Assembly (NCBI GenBank): GCA_964625865.1
Contig: CAZVEV010000003.1
Coordinates: 1 to 60,243 of the forward strand
DNA from: CAZVEV01 sp964625865
GTDB taxonomy: Bacteria; Planctomycetota; Phycisphaerae; SM23-33
DNA length: 60,243 bases
Direction of reading: 5' to 3'
Made by a program: the position numbers and the translations under genes. Numbering within the stretch: the stretch's first letter is position 1; each line of letters opens with the position of its first letter. The notes beneath the pieces are model-generated. The model was not told the DNA's origin. It saw only the letters and a program-made list of their open reading frames with translations, and did no database searches. Positions 25,190-33,627 of this stretch are shown one piece after another.

Positions 25190-25504
25190 GGCAGGTGGAC
25201 TCCGATCTTCGGGCGATAACTCTCTTCGCCGAGGCGTGCCGCACGGCATAGCGGCAGGGCGCTCCGGGCCATTAAGTAGATTGTGACGAACGGGGGGTGG
25301 TAAGGCAATACACGACCTGGCGCGCCTTGCGGGGTGCCACCCTCAACCGTAACGAAGTGAAGGTTGTGGGTGCTCTTGGTGCCGAAGGATGCCGGGGTGC
25401 TGCAGACGGCCTCTCGTGTCACACCCACAAGCTCCGCCCTTCGGGACTCCGCTTGAGGGTGGCACCCGGCCCGCCGTCCATTCCCGGTAGGGAATCGTGG
25501 GCGC
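25190..25504. other. Gap within the minus-strand cluster
   Basis: It is mostly a long hairpin-forming repeat (25332-25467). I see no convincing promoter for the downstream fusion genes, though one may exist. Confidence 0.5.
25332..25467. repeat. Large inverted repeat with nested stem
   Basis: GGGTGCCACCCTCAA (25332-25346) is perfectly complementary to TTGAGGGTGGCACCC (25453-25467). An inner pair, TTGTGGGTG/CACCCACAA, lies inside. It looks like an interspersed element or a bidirectional terminator. Confidence 0.85.
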
Positions 25505-26965
25505 TCAGTCTCGCCCGGCCACGACGCGCAGGGCGATGTCACCGACGAACGTCGGCGCGACGAGTTGCCGCCTGCCCCCTCTGTGCGTGAGTTTCTCGCC
25601 CTTTGCGACCTTGCCGGTCTTCGTGTCCACCCACTCGGTCCGGTACGTGCCGCCGGGTAGGTCCAGCACGAGCGTCGCGCGAGCAATCGGGCGCATGTAG
25701 TCCCTGATCTGCTTGGGCTTCTTCGGCAGGGGCACGTGGAGGTAGATCGCATAGGCCTTGCCCCGCTCGCCCAGCGCCCGTGCCGCCAGCCTCCCCGAGA
25801 CGCTGGAGATCACCGCGTTGTCCGGCTTCATTCGGACAAAGTCGAAGCCGTACAGGAAGTCCTTCATGATTCGCAACTGCTTCCGCAGCGCCGGGCTGCC
25901 CCCGCCGGGCGACTTGTATTTCAGGAACGTCCCATCCGGGTGGGGGGGCGTGAACGAGTAGTCCAGGTTGTTGTACAGCCCGCCGCCCGCCAGCAGGAAG
26001 GCCCAGCCTTCCGTTCGGTACAGCAGGTCGTCCCGCCCGCGGAAGCCCGTCTCGTTCTCGCCGATGACCTTGTTCAGGCCGTAGTTCATCGCCACCGTGT
26101 CCGGGGGCACGCAGTAGTGGAAGTTGAAGATCGAGACAGCCTTGTGGGGGCGGGTGACCTTCTTGCGGCCGTTGGCGATATTCAGGGAGATCAGGTGCTT
26201 CTTGGGCAGCTTCGCTTCGGCCCGGACGATCTCGTCGATGACCCGGTGCTGCCACTCCATCGTCACCCCGCCGAAATACGGTTCGTTGCAGACCTCGATG
26301 TACAGGTTGTCGAACGGGTTGAGTTCCTTGACGATCCTGCGGACGAACGCGAGTTGGACCTCGAGCAGGCTCTTGTGCTTGAGCGTGAGCACCTCCGTCC
26401 GCCTGCACTTGCCGACGCCGTTGACGTTGTTGGCGTGGTTCATCGGCGAGGCCCGCCACAGGTCCTCGCGGTACAGCGGGCAAAAGAGCGTCATCTCCAC
26501 GACAATGCCCGCCTTGTCGGCAGCGGCCATGAACTTCCGCAGCCGCGCGAAGTAGGCCTCGTCCCAACGGGTCAGGTCGAACTTGCCTCCCCCGTCGAAG
26601 TAGCCCTTCGTCTTCGTTCGCGCCCACGGGCAGATGTAGCGGTTCGGCTTGGGGGCGAGCGGATTGTCCGTGATGCCGAACGAGCCGGCCACCTCGCGAT
26701 ACGTACCCGAGAACACCCGCGTGTGGTTCAGCCCGTCGGCCTGCAGGGCCTTGAAGTAGCGCCCGTAGTCGAAGTCCAGGTTCAGCAGGGCCCCGTAGTG
26801 TTCCGCGGACGTGATGAGGATCGTCGGCTTGCCGCGCCACAGGAAGTAATGCCCGTTGGCCGGATGGAGGGCTATGGGCTGGCCGTGGGCAGTGGCTGCA
26901 AGGCCCGACGCAATCGCGGCCGCTGCTACTACACACATGACGCATGTCCTCGATCGTGGCATCAT
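25505..26965 (-). CDS. Secreted TIM-barrel glycoside-hydrolase-like protein (clan GH-A)
   Basis: This exported protein of 486 aa has a signal peptide (CVMCVVAAAAIASGLAA, AHG-QP). The body looks like a (beta/alpha)8 hydrolase of clan GH-A. It starts with HPANGHYFLWRGKPTIL, has YIEVCNEPY with the likely acid/base Glu228, and IGENETGF with the likely nucleophile Glu303. A beta-sandwich of about 100 residues follows. Clan GH-A enzymes cleave beta-linked or arabinose-type glycosides (family knowledge), but I cannot assign a family or substrate. Two in-frame ATGs (26965 and 26962) share the GGAAGG ribosome site. The gene lies 12 nt after fusion protein 3, clearly in the same operon, which hints that the propeller proteins act on polysaccharide too (inference). 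Confidence 0.78.
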   Translation of the reverse strand: MMPRSRTCVMCVVAAAAIASGLAATAHGQPIALHPANGHYFLWRGKPTILITSAEHYGALLNLDFDYGRYFKALQADGLNHTRVFSGTYREVAGSFGITDNPLAPKPNRYICPWARTKTKGYFDGGGKFDLTRWDEAYFARLRKFMAAADKAGIVVEMTLFCPLYREDLWRASPMNHANNVNGVGKCRRTEVLTLKHKSLLEVQLAFVRRIVKELNPFDNLYIEVCNEPYFGGVTMEWQHRVIDEIVRAEAKLPKKHLISLNIANGRKKVTRPHKAVSIFNFHYCVPPDTVAMNYGLNKVIGENETGFRGRDDLLYRTEGWAFLLAGGGLYNNLDYSFTPPHPDGTFLKYKSPGGGSPALRKQLRIMKDFLYGFDFVRMKPDNAVISSVSGRLAARALGERGKAYAIYLHVPLPKKPKQIRDYMRPIARATLVLDLPGGTYRTEWVDTKTGKVAKGEKLTHRGGRRQLVAPTFVGDIALRVVAGRD

Positions 26966-26977
26966 CTCACCTTCCGT

Positions 26978-29900
26978 CTACTGATCCTTGCCCAGGGCCA
27001 GCACCTCGCCGCTGGTTGTCGCCATGTACAGGCGTCCGCCGGCGGCGATCAGGCCGTCGAATACGGGCGGTGCGGGAAGTGGCGTCGCGGCGAGCTTCTT
27101 CCCGTCAGCGGCCGAAACCGCCCACAGCAGGCCGGTCGACGCGGCCTGGAGCCTGCCCAGCCCGCGGTTCTGCTGACCGGCCGGCGGGCCTGCTACGAAG
27201 AGCGCTTCGCCTGCCAGCACCATGCCGCGGACCAGCATCGGCACCGGCGCCTGCCAGGCGTACGTCACCTTCGCCCCGCCGCCTCCCCGGCGTCGGGCGG
27301 GAGGCTTGATTCCAGCGGACTGGCTCGCGGCGAACAGCCGATACGGATTCTGCGAGTGGTCGATCCATCCCTCGTCCTGGTAGGTGTCCTTGACCACGCC
27401 GATGTGTCCGGCGTGAACGGCCTTCGGGTTCCCCGGGTCGTACTTGGCCCGCCCGAAGCCGTAAATCGTCTCGCCGTCGGCGGCCAGTATCCGCCCCGCG
27501 ATCCTGGCCCGGGCCGCCTGGGGCCAGCCACCGAACCCGCCCCGCATCCACGTGCCCCACTGCCAGTACGTCCGGTGCCACCACGTATCGTCCAGGAACC
27601 CCGTCGCGCTGAACACGTGCGGCTTGACGCCCGTGGCGATGTTGCCCTCAGCGTCGAATCCGCGCCATCGCATGTAGATCAGGCCTCCGGAACTCGACAG
27701 GATGTCGGGCAACATCGGCGGGACGACCTGGCCGCCGGTCTTGCCGCCTTTCGACGTGCGGAACGTGTCCGGGCCGCGCGAGTTCAGGCGCTTCGAGACG
27801 ACGACCTTGCCCGACGCCGCTTCCAGGGCGTACAGGTGCAGCCCGCCGTCCAGGTAGGGCGAACGCCCCGCGACGAACCAGGCGAGCCCCTCCCTCACTA
27901 GCACGCTCCCGCTGACAGGCCAGGCCGACTCGACGCGCTCGGTCGCCACGATAAGCCGGTCTTCCGGCGCCGCGCGGAAGCGCCACGCAAGTTCGCCGTC
28001 GCCGGCGCGAAGGCAATACACGCGCCCGTCGCGACAGCCGAAGATGACCCGCCCGCGGTGAACGGTGGGGGGCGAGTCGACCGGCCCGCCGACCGTGCGG
28101 CGCCACGCGGTCTTGCCCGTCCCCGCGTCCAGGGCATGGACGGTGTGAGCATCGACCCGCGAGACGAACACCTTGCCCGCCCCGGCCGTCAGGCTCGTGA
28201 GCTCCCCGCCGATCCTCGCCCGCCACGCCGTCTTCAGACGCGCCGGTACCGCCGCCGTCGTTCGACCGCTTCTTGACGCGTCTCCGCGGTACGTCGGCCA
28301 ATCACCATTTGAAATCTGAGACTTGAGATTTGAGACGCCTTTCCCGAATGCCGGGCCCTTCTCGAACTGTGGGACCTTCGACTTTCGACCTTCGACCTTT
28401 GACCTCCGTGGCGCCATCGCCGCGAACCCGTGCAGGCGCATTTCCGGGCGACAGCCGCACGAGTCGGGGGGCACGTAGAGCAGGCCGTTGCAGGGCATCA
28501 CGCCGTACTGGCAGGTGCCTCTGACCCAGGAGTTGCCCTGCCATCGCCAGTTCTTCACGTCGACGAACTCCACGCCCGTCCCGCCGAGGACCAGGAACCG
28601 CTCGGTGGCCTTGTCGCGATAGCAGCGTGCGTGGCCGCCCATGGGCAGGCCGCTGGTCGTCTCGCGCCGGACGATCTTGCCCGTCCGCAAGTCCACCGCG
28701 ATGTTGAGTTCCTTCTGCCTTGGGGCGACGTTCGCCCCGGCCCACACCAGCCCGTCGATCACCAGCAGATCGCCCGGGCAGCAGAAGCCCTGGAGGCTCT
28801 TGCCCGTCCAGAGCTGCTTGCCGGTGGCGGCGTCGAAGGCCACCAGGTCCCCAGGGGGGTGCTGGCGGATGTCCCGGTCGCTCATGATCCACGTGACGGC
28901 GTCCTTGCCCTTGGGCGCGTCGAGCCCGACGCCTCCCGCGGACCCGTCAGCCGACAGCACGACGCCGCCGGAGATCACCAGGCTCGGCGCCGACCAGGAC
29001 AGGCGCGTGGTGTAGACGGCCCGGTCGGCGCGCCACTGTTCGGTGCCCGACGCCGCATCGAGACAGATCACCTGCCGGGTGTTCTGGAAGGCAACTCGCC
29101 CTCCCGAAACTGCCAGCGTCGTGGGCATCAGGGCGGCGGTGTCCTTGTCCTTCCGTCTCCACAGGAGCGTGCCCGTCGCCGCGTCCACGGCCACGATGCC
29201 CTTGTCTCGCGGGGCGGGCGTGGCGGTGAAAGGCCGCTTCGGATCCAGCGGCTTTGCGGTAATCGTGCCGACCACCACGAACAGCTTCCCGCCGTCGCAG
29301 ACGATCTCGACGGCCCCTTGCGTGTCGTTGTACGTGCGGACCGTCTCGCCCGTGGCCGCGTCAAACGCCGCCACGCACTTGCCGTACCCCAGCGTCGCGT
29401 AGACCCTGTCGCCGACGGCAACCAGGCGACGGGCGACCTCCGGCGGGCCGCTGCGGAACACGCGGAAGTGGCCCTCCCATGGACCGATGTCCCGCTTCCA
29501 CAGGAGCAGCCCGTTAAACGCATCCCGGGCGACCAGCCGCCACTTCGGCTGCGCGGCGACCGACGAGACCGGTCCCTCGTCGATGATGGTGAAGATCCGC
29601 CCGCGGGCCGAGACGACCGCCGAGACGCTGTTGAGGTGTTCGTGGCTGCGGAGGTGCATGGGGTCGGCGAGCCACTGCAGGCGCGCCGGCGGGCCGACGA
29701 CGGAGTCTGCCGCCACGGCGTTGTTGCCCGGGCCGTGAAGGAAGTGCGTCCATTCGTCGATGTTTGCCGGCCAGGGCTTGACGGTCTTGGTCCCGCCGAT
29801 CATCGCCACGCCCCGAGGGGCCAGCACGCGCATCACCTCGTCCATCTTCAGCGTGCCGAGCTCACCAGCGACCAGCAGGTTCACCAGACCGTCCGTGTAG

Positions 29901-30199
29901 GGCAGGTGCGTGCCGTCGAACGTCTCCACCGATACCTTGCCGTACAGCCCTCGCGAGCGGATCTGCTTTCGGGCGGCGGCGACCTTGTCCGCGTCGGTAT
30001 CCAGCCCGTGGACGAGATAGCGCTCGTTGGCCCGCAGCGCCGCGGTCAGCTTTCCGTCCCCGCAGCCGACGTGGACGACCAGTCCGCCCCTGACGCCCGT
30101 GGCGTCGAGGATGGCCCTTGCACCGGTCGGCGCGGCAGCTGCCAGCGTCGCCGGAAACAGAGCCCAAACACACGCCATCGCTATACACGTAAATCTCAT
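26978..30199 (-). CDS. Exported methyltransferase-like/PQQ-propeller fusion protein 3
   Basis: This 1,073-aa paralog has a signal peptide (MRFTCIAMACVWALFPATLA, AAA-AP) and a methyltransferase-like domain with HVGCGDGKLT (residues 43-52) and Asp67 in HGLDTDAD. The Ubie-like pattern FDGTHLPYTDGLVNLLV and VMRVLAPRGVAMI follows. Propeller repeats are AFDAATGETV, AVDAATGTLLWR, CLDAASGTEQW and ALDAGTGKTAWR. The linker (about residues 598-632) is encoded by intergenic-type repeats, and the second propeller starts DWPTYRGDASRSG, a string like the mature N-terminus of stand-alone planctomycete propeller proteins. ATG 30199 has AAAGG seven bases upstream. It sits 15 nt after fusion protein 4 and 12 nt before the hydrolase-like gene. 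Confidence 0.87.
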   Translation of the reverse strand: MRFTCIAMACVWALFPATLAAAAPTGARAILDATGVRGGLVVHVGCGDGKLTAALRANERYLVHGLDTDADKVAAARKQIRSRGLYGKVSVETFDGTHLPYTDGLVNLLVAGELGTLKMDEVMRVLAPRGVAMIGGTKTVKPWPANIDEWTHFLHGPGNNAVAADSVVGPPARLQWLADPMHLRSHEHLNSVSAVVSARGRIFTIIDEGPVSSVAAQPKWRLVARDAFNGLLLWKRDIGPWEGHFRVFRSGPPEVARRLVAVGDRVYATLGYGKCVAAFDAATGETVRTYNDTQGAVEIVCDGGKLFVVVGTITAKPLDPKRPFTATPAPRDKGIVAVDAATGTLLWRRKDKDTAALMPTTLAVSGGRVAFQNTRQVICLDAASGTEQWRADRAVYTTRLSWSAPSLVISGGVVLSADGSAGGVGLDAPKGKDAVTWIMSDRDIRQHPPGDLVAFDAATGKQLWTGKSLQGFCCPGDLLVIDGLVWAGANVAPRQKELNIAVDLRTGKIVRRETTSGLPMGGHARCYRDKATERFLVLGGTGVEFVDVKNWRWQGNSWVRGTCQYGVMPCNGLLYVPPDSCGCRPEMRLHGFAAMAPRRSKVEGRKSKVPQFEKGPAFGKGVSNLKSQISNGDWPTYRGDASRSGRTTAAVPARLKTAWRARIGGELTSLTAGAGKVFVSRVDAHTVHALDAGTGKTAWRRTVGGPVDSPPTVHRGRVIFGCRDGRVYCLRAGDGELAWRFRAAPEDRLIVATERVESAWPVSGSVLVREGLAWFVAGRSPYLDGGLHLYALEAASGKVVVSKRLNSRGPDTFRTSKGGKTGGQVVPPMLPDILSSSGGLIYMRWRGFDAEGNIATGVKPHVFSATGFLDDTWWHRTYWQWGTWMRGGFGGWPQAARARIAGRILAADGETIYGFGRAKYDPGNPKAVHAGHIGVVKDTYQDEGWIDHSQNPYRLFAASQSAGIKPPARRRGGGGAKVTYAWQAPVPMLVRGMVLAGEALFVAGPPAGQQNRGLGRLQAASTGLLWAVSAADGKKLAATPLPAPPVFDGLIAAGGRLYMATTSGEVLALGKDQ
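28306..28405. repeat. Intergenic-type repeats inside coding sequence (fusion protein 3)
   Basis: ATTTGAAATCTGAGACTTG-type and GACTTTCGACCTTCGACC-type iterations encode VSNLKSQIS and SKVEGRKSKV at the propeller junction. Confidence 0.87.
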
Positions 30200-30214
30200 C
30201 TTCGCACCTTTCGT

Positions 30215-33200
30215 TTACTCGCCGGCGCCCATGCATACGATCTTGCCGTTGGTCATCGCAACGTAGAGCCGCCCGCCGGCTGCCGCCAGAGAATCGTACG
30301 CCGGGGCGGCGCCGAGCGTGTATTCCGCCAGCTTCTCGCCGTTGACGGCCGAGACCGCCCACAACACGGCGCCCTTCCTGCCTTCGATCGCCCCCCACGG
30401 ATCGTCTTTCGCCACGACGTCGGGCGTACCGGCGATGAAGAGCGTCCGGCCCGCAGCGACCATCGCGACGACGCGCACGGGCACCTGTTTCGCCCAGCGG
30501 TTGCCCTCCTTCGATCGCTGGTTCGCCGCAAGCGTGTAGCCCTTCTTGCCCGGGGTGAAGATGGCCCGGGAGTGCCGCGCGCTGCCCGGGAACGACTTGA
30601 CGTTGTAGGCGGTGTCATCGTCGAAGACCAGCAGCTTGCTGTGCCACTTGCCGTCAATCGTCCAGTAGGTCTGGTTGAACCAGGAATCGTCGAGGAGCCC
30701 GGCGACGGACATCAGGTGAGTCCCCACCAGCGGAAAGCCCGGTCGCCTCTTGGCCTTCTTGCCCTTCGCGGCCGGCGTCGGTGGAGCGGCGCTGCGATAG
30801 TCCAGGCTGGCGGGGTCGAGCTTCAGGTGTCGCATGTAGAGGCCCTTCTCGTCGCCGACCAGGACATCCGGCAGGGCGCCGGGGGCATCTGCGGGCATGT
30901 CGTAGCGCATCGGGGCGGCGACCATCTTGTCCGTCTTCGGATCGAGGCTGTGGATGCGTTTGCTTCGCAGCAGCTTTCCCGTGGCGGGGTCGACAGCATA
31001 GACGGTGATGCCCCCATCCAGGAATGAAGACCGCCCGGCGGCAAAGTAGGCCACGCCGTCCCGGACGAGTACGCTCCCATGGACCGGCCAGGGCGATTCC
31101 AACTGCTCCCGGTTCATCATGCGACGTTCCTCAGGCGCCGCCCGACGGCGCCACGCCAGCTTTCCGTCAGCCGCCCGGAGACAGTAAACCCATCCGTCGG
31201 TCGAGCCGAACAGGGCCAGACCCCGATAGACGGTTGGCGGCGTGTCGATCCGTCCGCCCGTTGTGTAGGTCCACAGCGGCTTTCCGCTCGCGGCGTCCAG
31301 AGCGCACAGGCGGTGCTGATCGATCGCCGCGGCAAAGACCCTCCCGTCGGCAACCGTGCAGGCACTGGCGCGTCCGCCGATGCTGGCCTGCCACAGTCGC
31401 TTCAGCCTGGCCGGCACGGTGGTCTTCGTCGAGCCGCTTCGCCCGGCGTCGCGGCGATACGTGGGCCAATCGTCTGATTGCGGATTTCGGATTGCTTGCC
31501 CTGAGCCCCGTCGAAGGGCGGATTGCGGATTGACCTTGCCGAACGCGGACCCCTTTTCGAGGCGAGGGACCTCCAACCTTGAACCTTCAACCTTCAGCCT
31601 CTTTGCCGCCAATGCCCAGAACCCGTTGAGCTTGGCCGTGATATAGCAGATGCACGGGTGCGGGGGAGCGTAGAGGAGTCCGTTGGCGGGCAGGATCCCA
31701 TATCGACACGTGCCGCGAACCCAGTGATGCCGCAGGTTCCTCCCGGACGCCAGGTCGATGAACTCGAGCCCTCTCCGACTCGTGATGACGTGGCGCACGG
31801 TGGCCTTGTTGCGGTAGCAGCGGTGATGGTGACCCTGCTCCATCGCTTCCTTCGTCGATATGGTCCGCTTGACCTTCCCGGTTCGCGGATCCAGGCCGAC
31901 CATCGACATGGATTGACCGTCGTGAACCCACGCGATGCCGTCAATGACGAAGATATCGCCCGGGTTGTAATGCCCCCAGAAGCCGCACTCGCGGGTCCAC
32001 AGCACCTTGCCCGTTTGTGCCGAGATGGCCGTCAGCACGGACTTGGTCGGGACGTTCCAAGCCTGCATTCTCTTGTTGTGGTTGGGTTCGATGAAGAGGA
32101 CCATCCCGTCGTGGTAGACCGTGGTGCACAGGTTCGAGAAGTGGTAGCTGCCGTACGAGATCACCCGGGGCCGTTCGGGGCGGTCCCTGCGCCATGCCCG
32201 CTTGCCCGTCTTCAGGTCAAGTGCCACAACCGCGTCGTCCTCGATCAGGTACACCTTGCCCCCGCCCATGATCATGGACAGATGGGTAACGCGTTCGATG
32301 GCGTCGGCCTTCGAGGTGACGCCCACGAAGTCGCCCGTCTTCCAGAGCACCTCGCCCGTTCGGGCATTCATCGCCAGGACGGACTTCTTCACCGGCGGTT
32401 TGGCCTTGACGCGTCCCGGGCCCTGGGCGGCGTTGTTCACGGCGAGCACCAGCGTTCCGGCGTGATAGAGGACCTCGTCGGTGAACCGGGCCTGCGGGTA
32501 GGTCATCACGGTGCGGCCCGTCACCGCGTCCAGCGCCGTCAGCGGGGCGTTGAACCCCAGAGTCACGTAGAGGCGGTCGCCAGTGGCCACCAGTCGTCTC
32601 GGGAGGTGAGTCGGGTGGTTCCAGCGGCCGTGCCCGTAGGAGTGATCGTTCCACTGGCGCCAACCCCATTCGTCGATCCGTCGCTTCCACAAGAGTTTGC
32701 CATTGAACGCGTCACGGGCCACGAGGGCCCATTGATCCGGCATTCCGTCGATGCCCGGCGGGGCCTCGTTGATGATCGCGAACAGTCGCCCCCCAGCCGA
32801 GACGACCGTGCTGACGCTCGGAGTCGCCTCATGGTGGCGCTGCCATCGCGGGGCGGCGATCCACTGGGCGTGTCTCGGGGGTCCCACGACCGTATCGTCG
32901 GCCACGGCATTGCCGTCCGGCCCATGCATCCAGTGCGTCCATTCATCGATCCGGCTCGGGCGAGGCTTGACGGTCTTCCTGCTTGCCCTGAGCCCTGTCG
33001 AAGGGCCCTTGATGTACGCCACCCCGTTGGGGGCCAGGACGCGCATGACTTCGGCCATCGTTACCTTGCCCAGGTCATCGGCGACCAGCAGGTTCACGAG
33101 ATTGTCCACGTAGGGAAGGCTCTCGCCGTTGAAGGCCTCCACCGACACCTTGCCGTAGAGGCCCAGCGAACTGATATACTCGCGGGCCCTGGCAACGTTT

Positions 33201-33421
33201 GTGGCATCGGGGTCCAGCCCGTGGACGAGATAGCGCTCGTTGGCCCGCAGCGCCGCGGTGAGCTTGCCCTGTCCGCAGCCGACGTGCACCACCAGCCCGC
33301 CGGAGACGCCGGAGGCCTTGATGATCGCCGTGGCGTCGCCGGCCGCATCGCCCCGCGCTGTCGGCGTACCGACCAACAACACGATGCCCAGCGTCAGACA
33401 CGCAACGCTCTTGCTACTCAT
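30215..33421 (-). CDS. Exported methyltransferase-like/PQQ-propeller fusion protein 4
   Basis: This 1,068-aa protein is the first gene of the minus-strand cluster. It has a signal peptide (SVACLTLGIVLLVGTPTA), a methyltransferase-like domain with HVGCGQGKLT (Gln where copies 2 and 3 have Asp), then propeller repeats ALDAVTGRTV, AMNARTGEVLWK, ALDLKTGKRAWR and ALDAASGKPLW. Compared with its paralogs it has an 8-residue insertion (GPSTGLRA) in the methyltransferase domain, encoded by a 24-nt interspersed repeat. Its linker uses a different repeat family (31471-31602). ATG 33421 has AAGGAG six bases upstream. An in-frame TTG at 33436 overlaps that site and is rejected. Partner substrates are unknown. 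Confidence 0.86.
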   Translation of the reverse strand: MSSKSVACLTLGIVLLVGTPTARGDAAGDATAIIKASGVSGGLVVHVGCGQGKLTAALRANERYLVHGLDPDATNVARAREYISSLGLYGKVSVEAFNGESLPYVDNLVNLLVADDLGKVTMAEVMRVLAPNGVAYIKGPSTGLRASRKTVKPRPSRIDEWTHWMHGPDGNAVADDTVVGPPRHAQWIAAPRWQRHHEATPSVSTVVSAGGRLFAIINEAPPGIDGMPDQWALVARDAFNGKLLWKRRIDEWGWRQWNDHSYGHGRWNHPTHLPRRLVATGDRLYVTLGFNAPLTALDAVTGRTVMTYPQARFTDEVLYHAGTLVLAVNNAAQGPGRVKAKPPVKKSVLAMNARTGEVLWKTGDFVGVTSKADAIERVTHLSMIMGGGKVYLIEDDAVVALDLKTGKRAWRRDRPERPRVISYGSYHFSNLCTTVYHDGMVLFIEPNHNKRMQAWNVPTKSVLTAISAQTGKVLWTRECGFWGHYNPGDIFVIDGIAWVHDGQSMSMVGLDPRTGKVKRTISTKEAMEQGHHHRCYRNKATVRHVITSRRGLEFIDLASGRNLRHHWVRGTCRYGILPANGLLYAPPHPCICYITAKLNGFWALAAKRLKVEGSRLEVPRLEKGSAFGKVNPQSALRRGSGQAIRNPQSDDWPTYRRDAGRSGSTKTTVPARLKRLWQASIGGRASACTVADGRVFAAAIDQHRLCALDAASGKPLWTYTTGGRIDTPPTVYRGLALFGSTDGWVYCLRAADGKLAWRRRAAPEERRMMNREQLESPWPVHGSVLVRDGVAYFAAGRSSFLDGGITVYAVDPATGKLLRSKRIHSLDPKTDKMVAAPMRYDMPADAPGALPDVLVGDEKGLYMRHLKLDPASLDYRSAAPPTPAAKGKKAKRRPGFPLVGTHLMSVAGLLDDSWFNQTYWTIDGKWHSKLLVFDDDTAYNVKSFPGSARHSRAIFTPGKKGYTLAANQRSKEGNRWAKQVPVRVVAMVAAGRTLFIAGTPDVVAKDDPWGAIEGRKGAVLWAVSAVNGEKLAEYTLGAAPAYDSLAAAGGRLYVAMTNGKIVCMGAGE
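31471..31602. repeat. Intergenic-type repeats inside coding sequence (fusion protein 4)
   Basis: GATTGCGGATTTCGGATTG-type iterations, the 24-nt CCCTGAGCC...TCGAAGGG element (31497-31520) and CCTTGAACCTTCAACCTTC-type iterations encode the propeller linker. The family differs from that in copies 1-3 but occupies the same site. Confidence 0.85.
32984..33007. repeat. 24-nt repeat inserted in frame in a methyltransferase-like domain
   Basis: TGCCCTGAGCCCTGTCGAAG plus four bases encodes eight residues (GPSTGLRA) absent from the paralogs. A near-identical copy is at 31497-31520. Confidence 0.88.
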
Positions 33422-33512
33422 GATCTGCTCCTTCAACGTCGCCGCTGTCGGCAGCGACGACGTTCAGCGTAGCAGCAGTGGGGGACAGGTGCAAATGCGT
33501 GCGCGGGGGGCT

Positions 33513-33554
33513 TGCCCGGACACAGGTGGCCACTGAAGTGGCCACCCCACCTGT
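33513..33554. repeat. Interspersed hairpin repeat, copy 2
   Basis: The first 36 nt equal 18605-18640, including GGTGGCCAC-TGAA-GTGGCCACC. It lies in the divergent gap upstream of the metallophosphoesterase. Confidence 0.88.
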
Positions 33555-33627
33555 CTGCGATCGTGCGGGCGGTCAGGTCCACAGGTGTCCGAATGCCCCG
33601 CGACATCGTATACTTCCATTGTGTCCC

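Noticed and set aside
23276..33472. Several long plus-strand open frames opposite the propeller fusions
   Set aside because: They mirror the real genes, have repetitive His/Arg/Val composition and lack ribosome sites.
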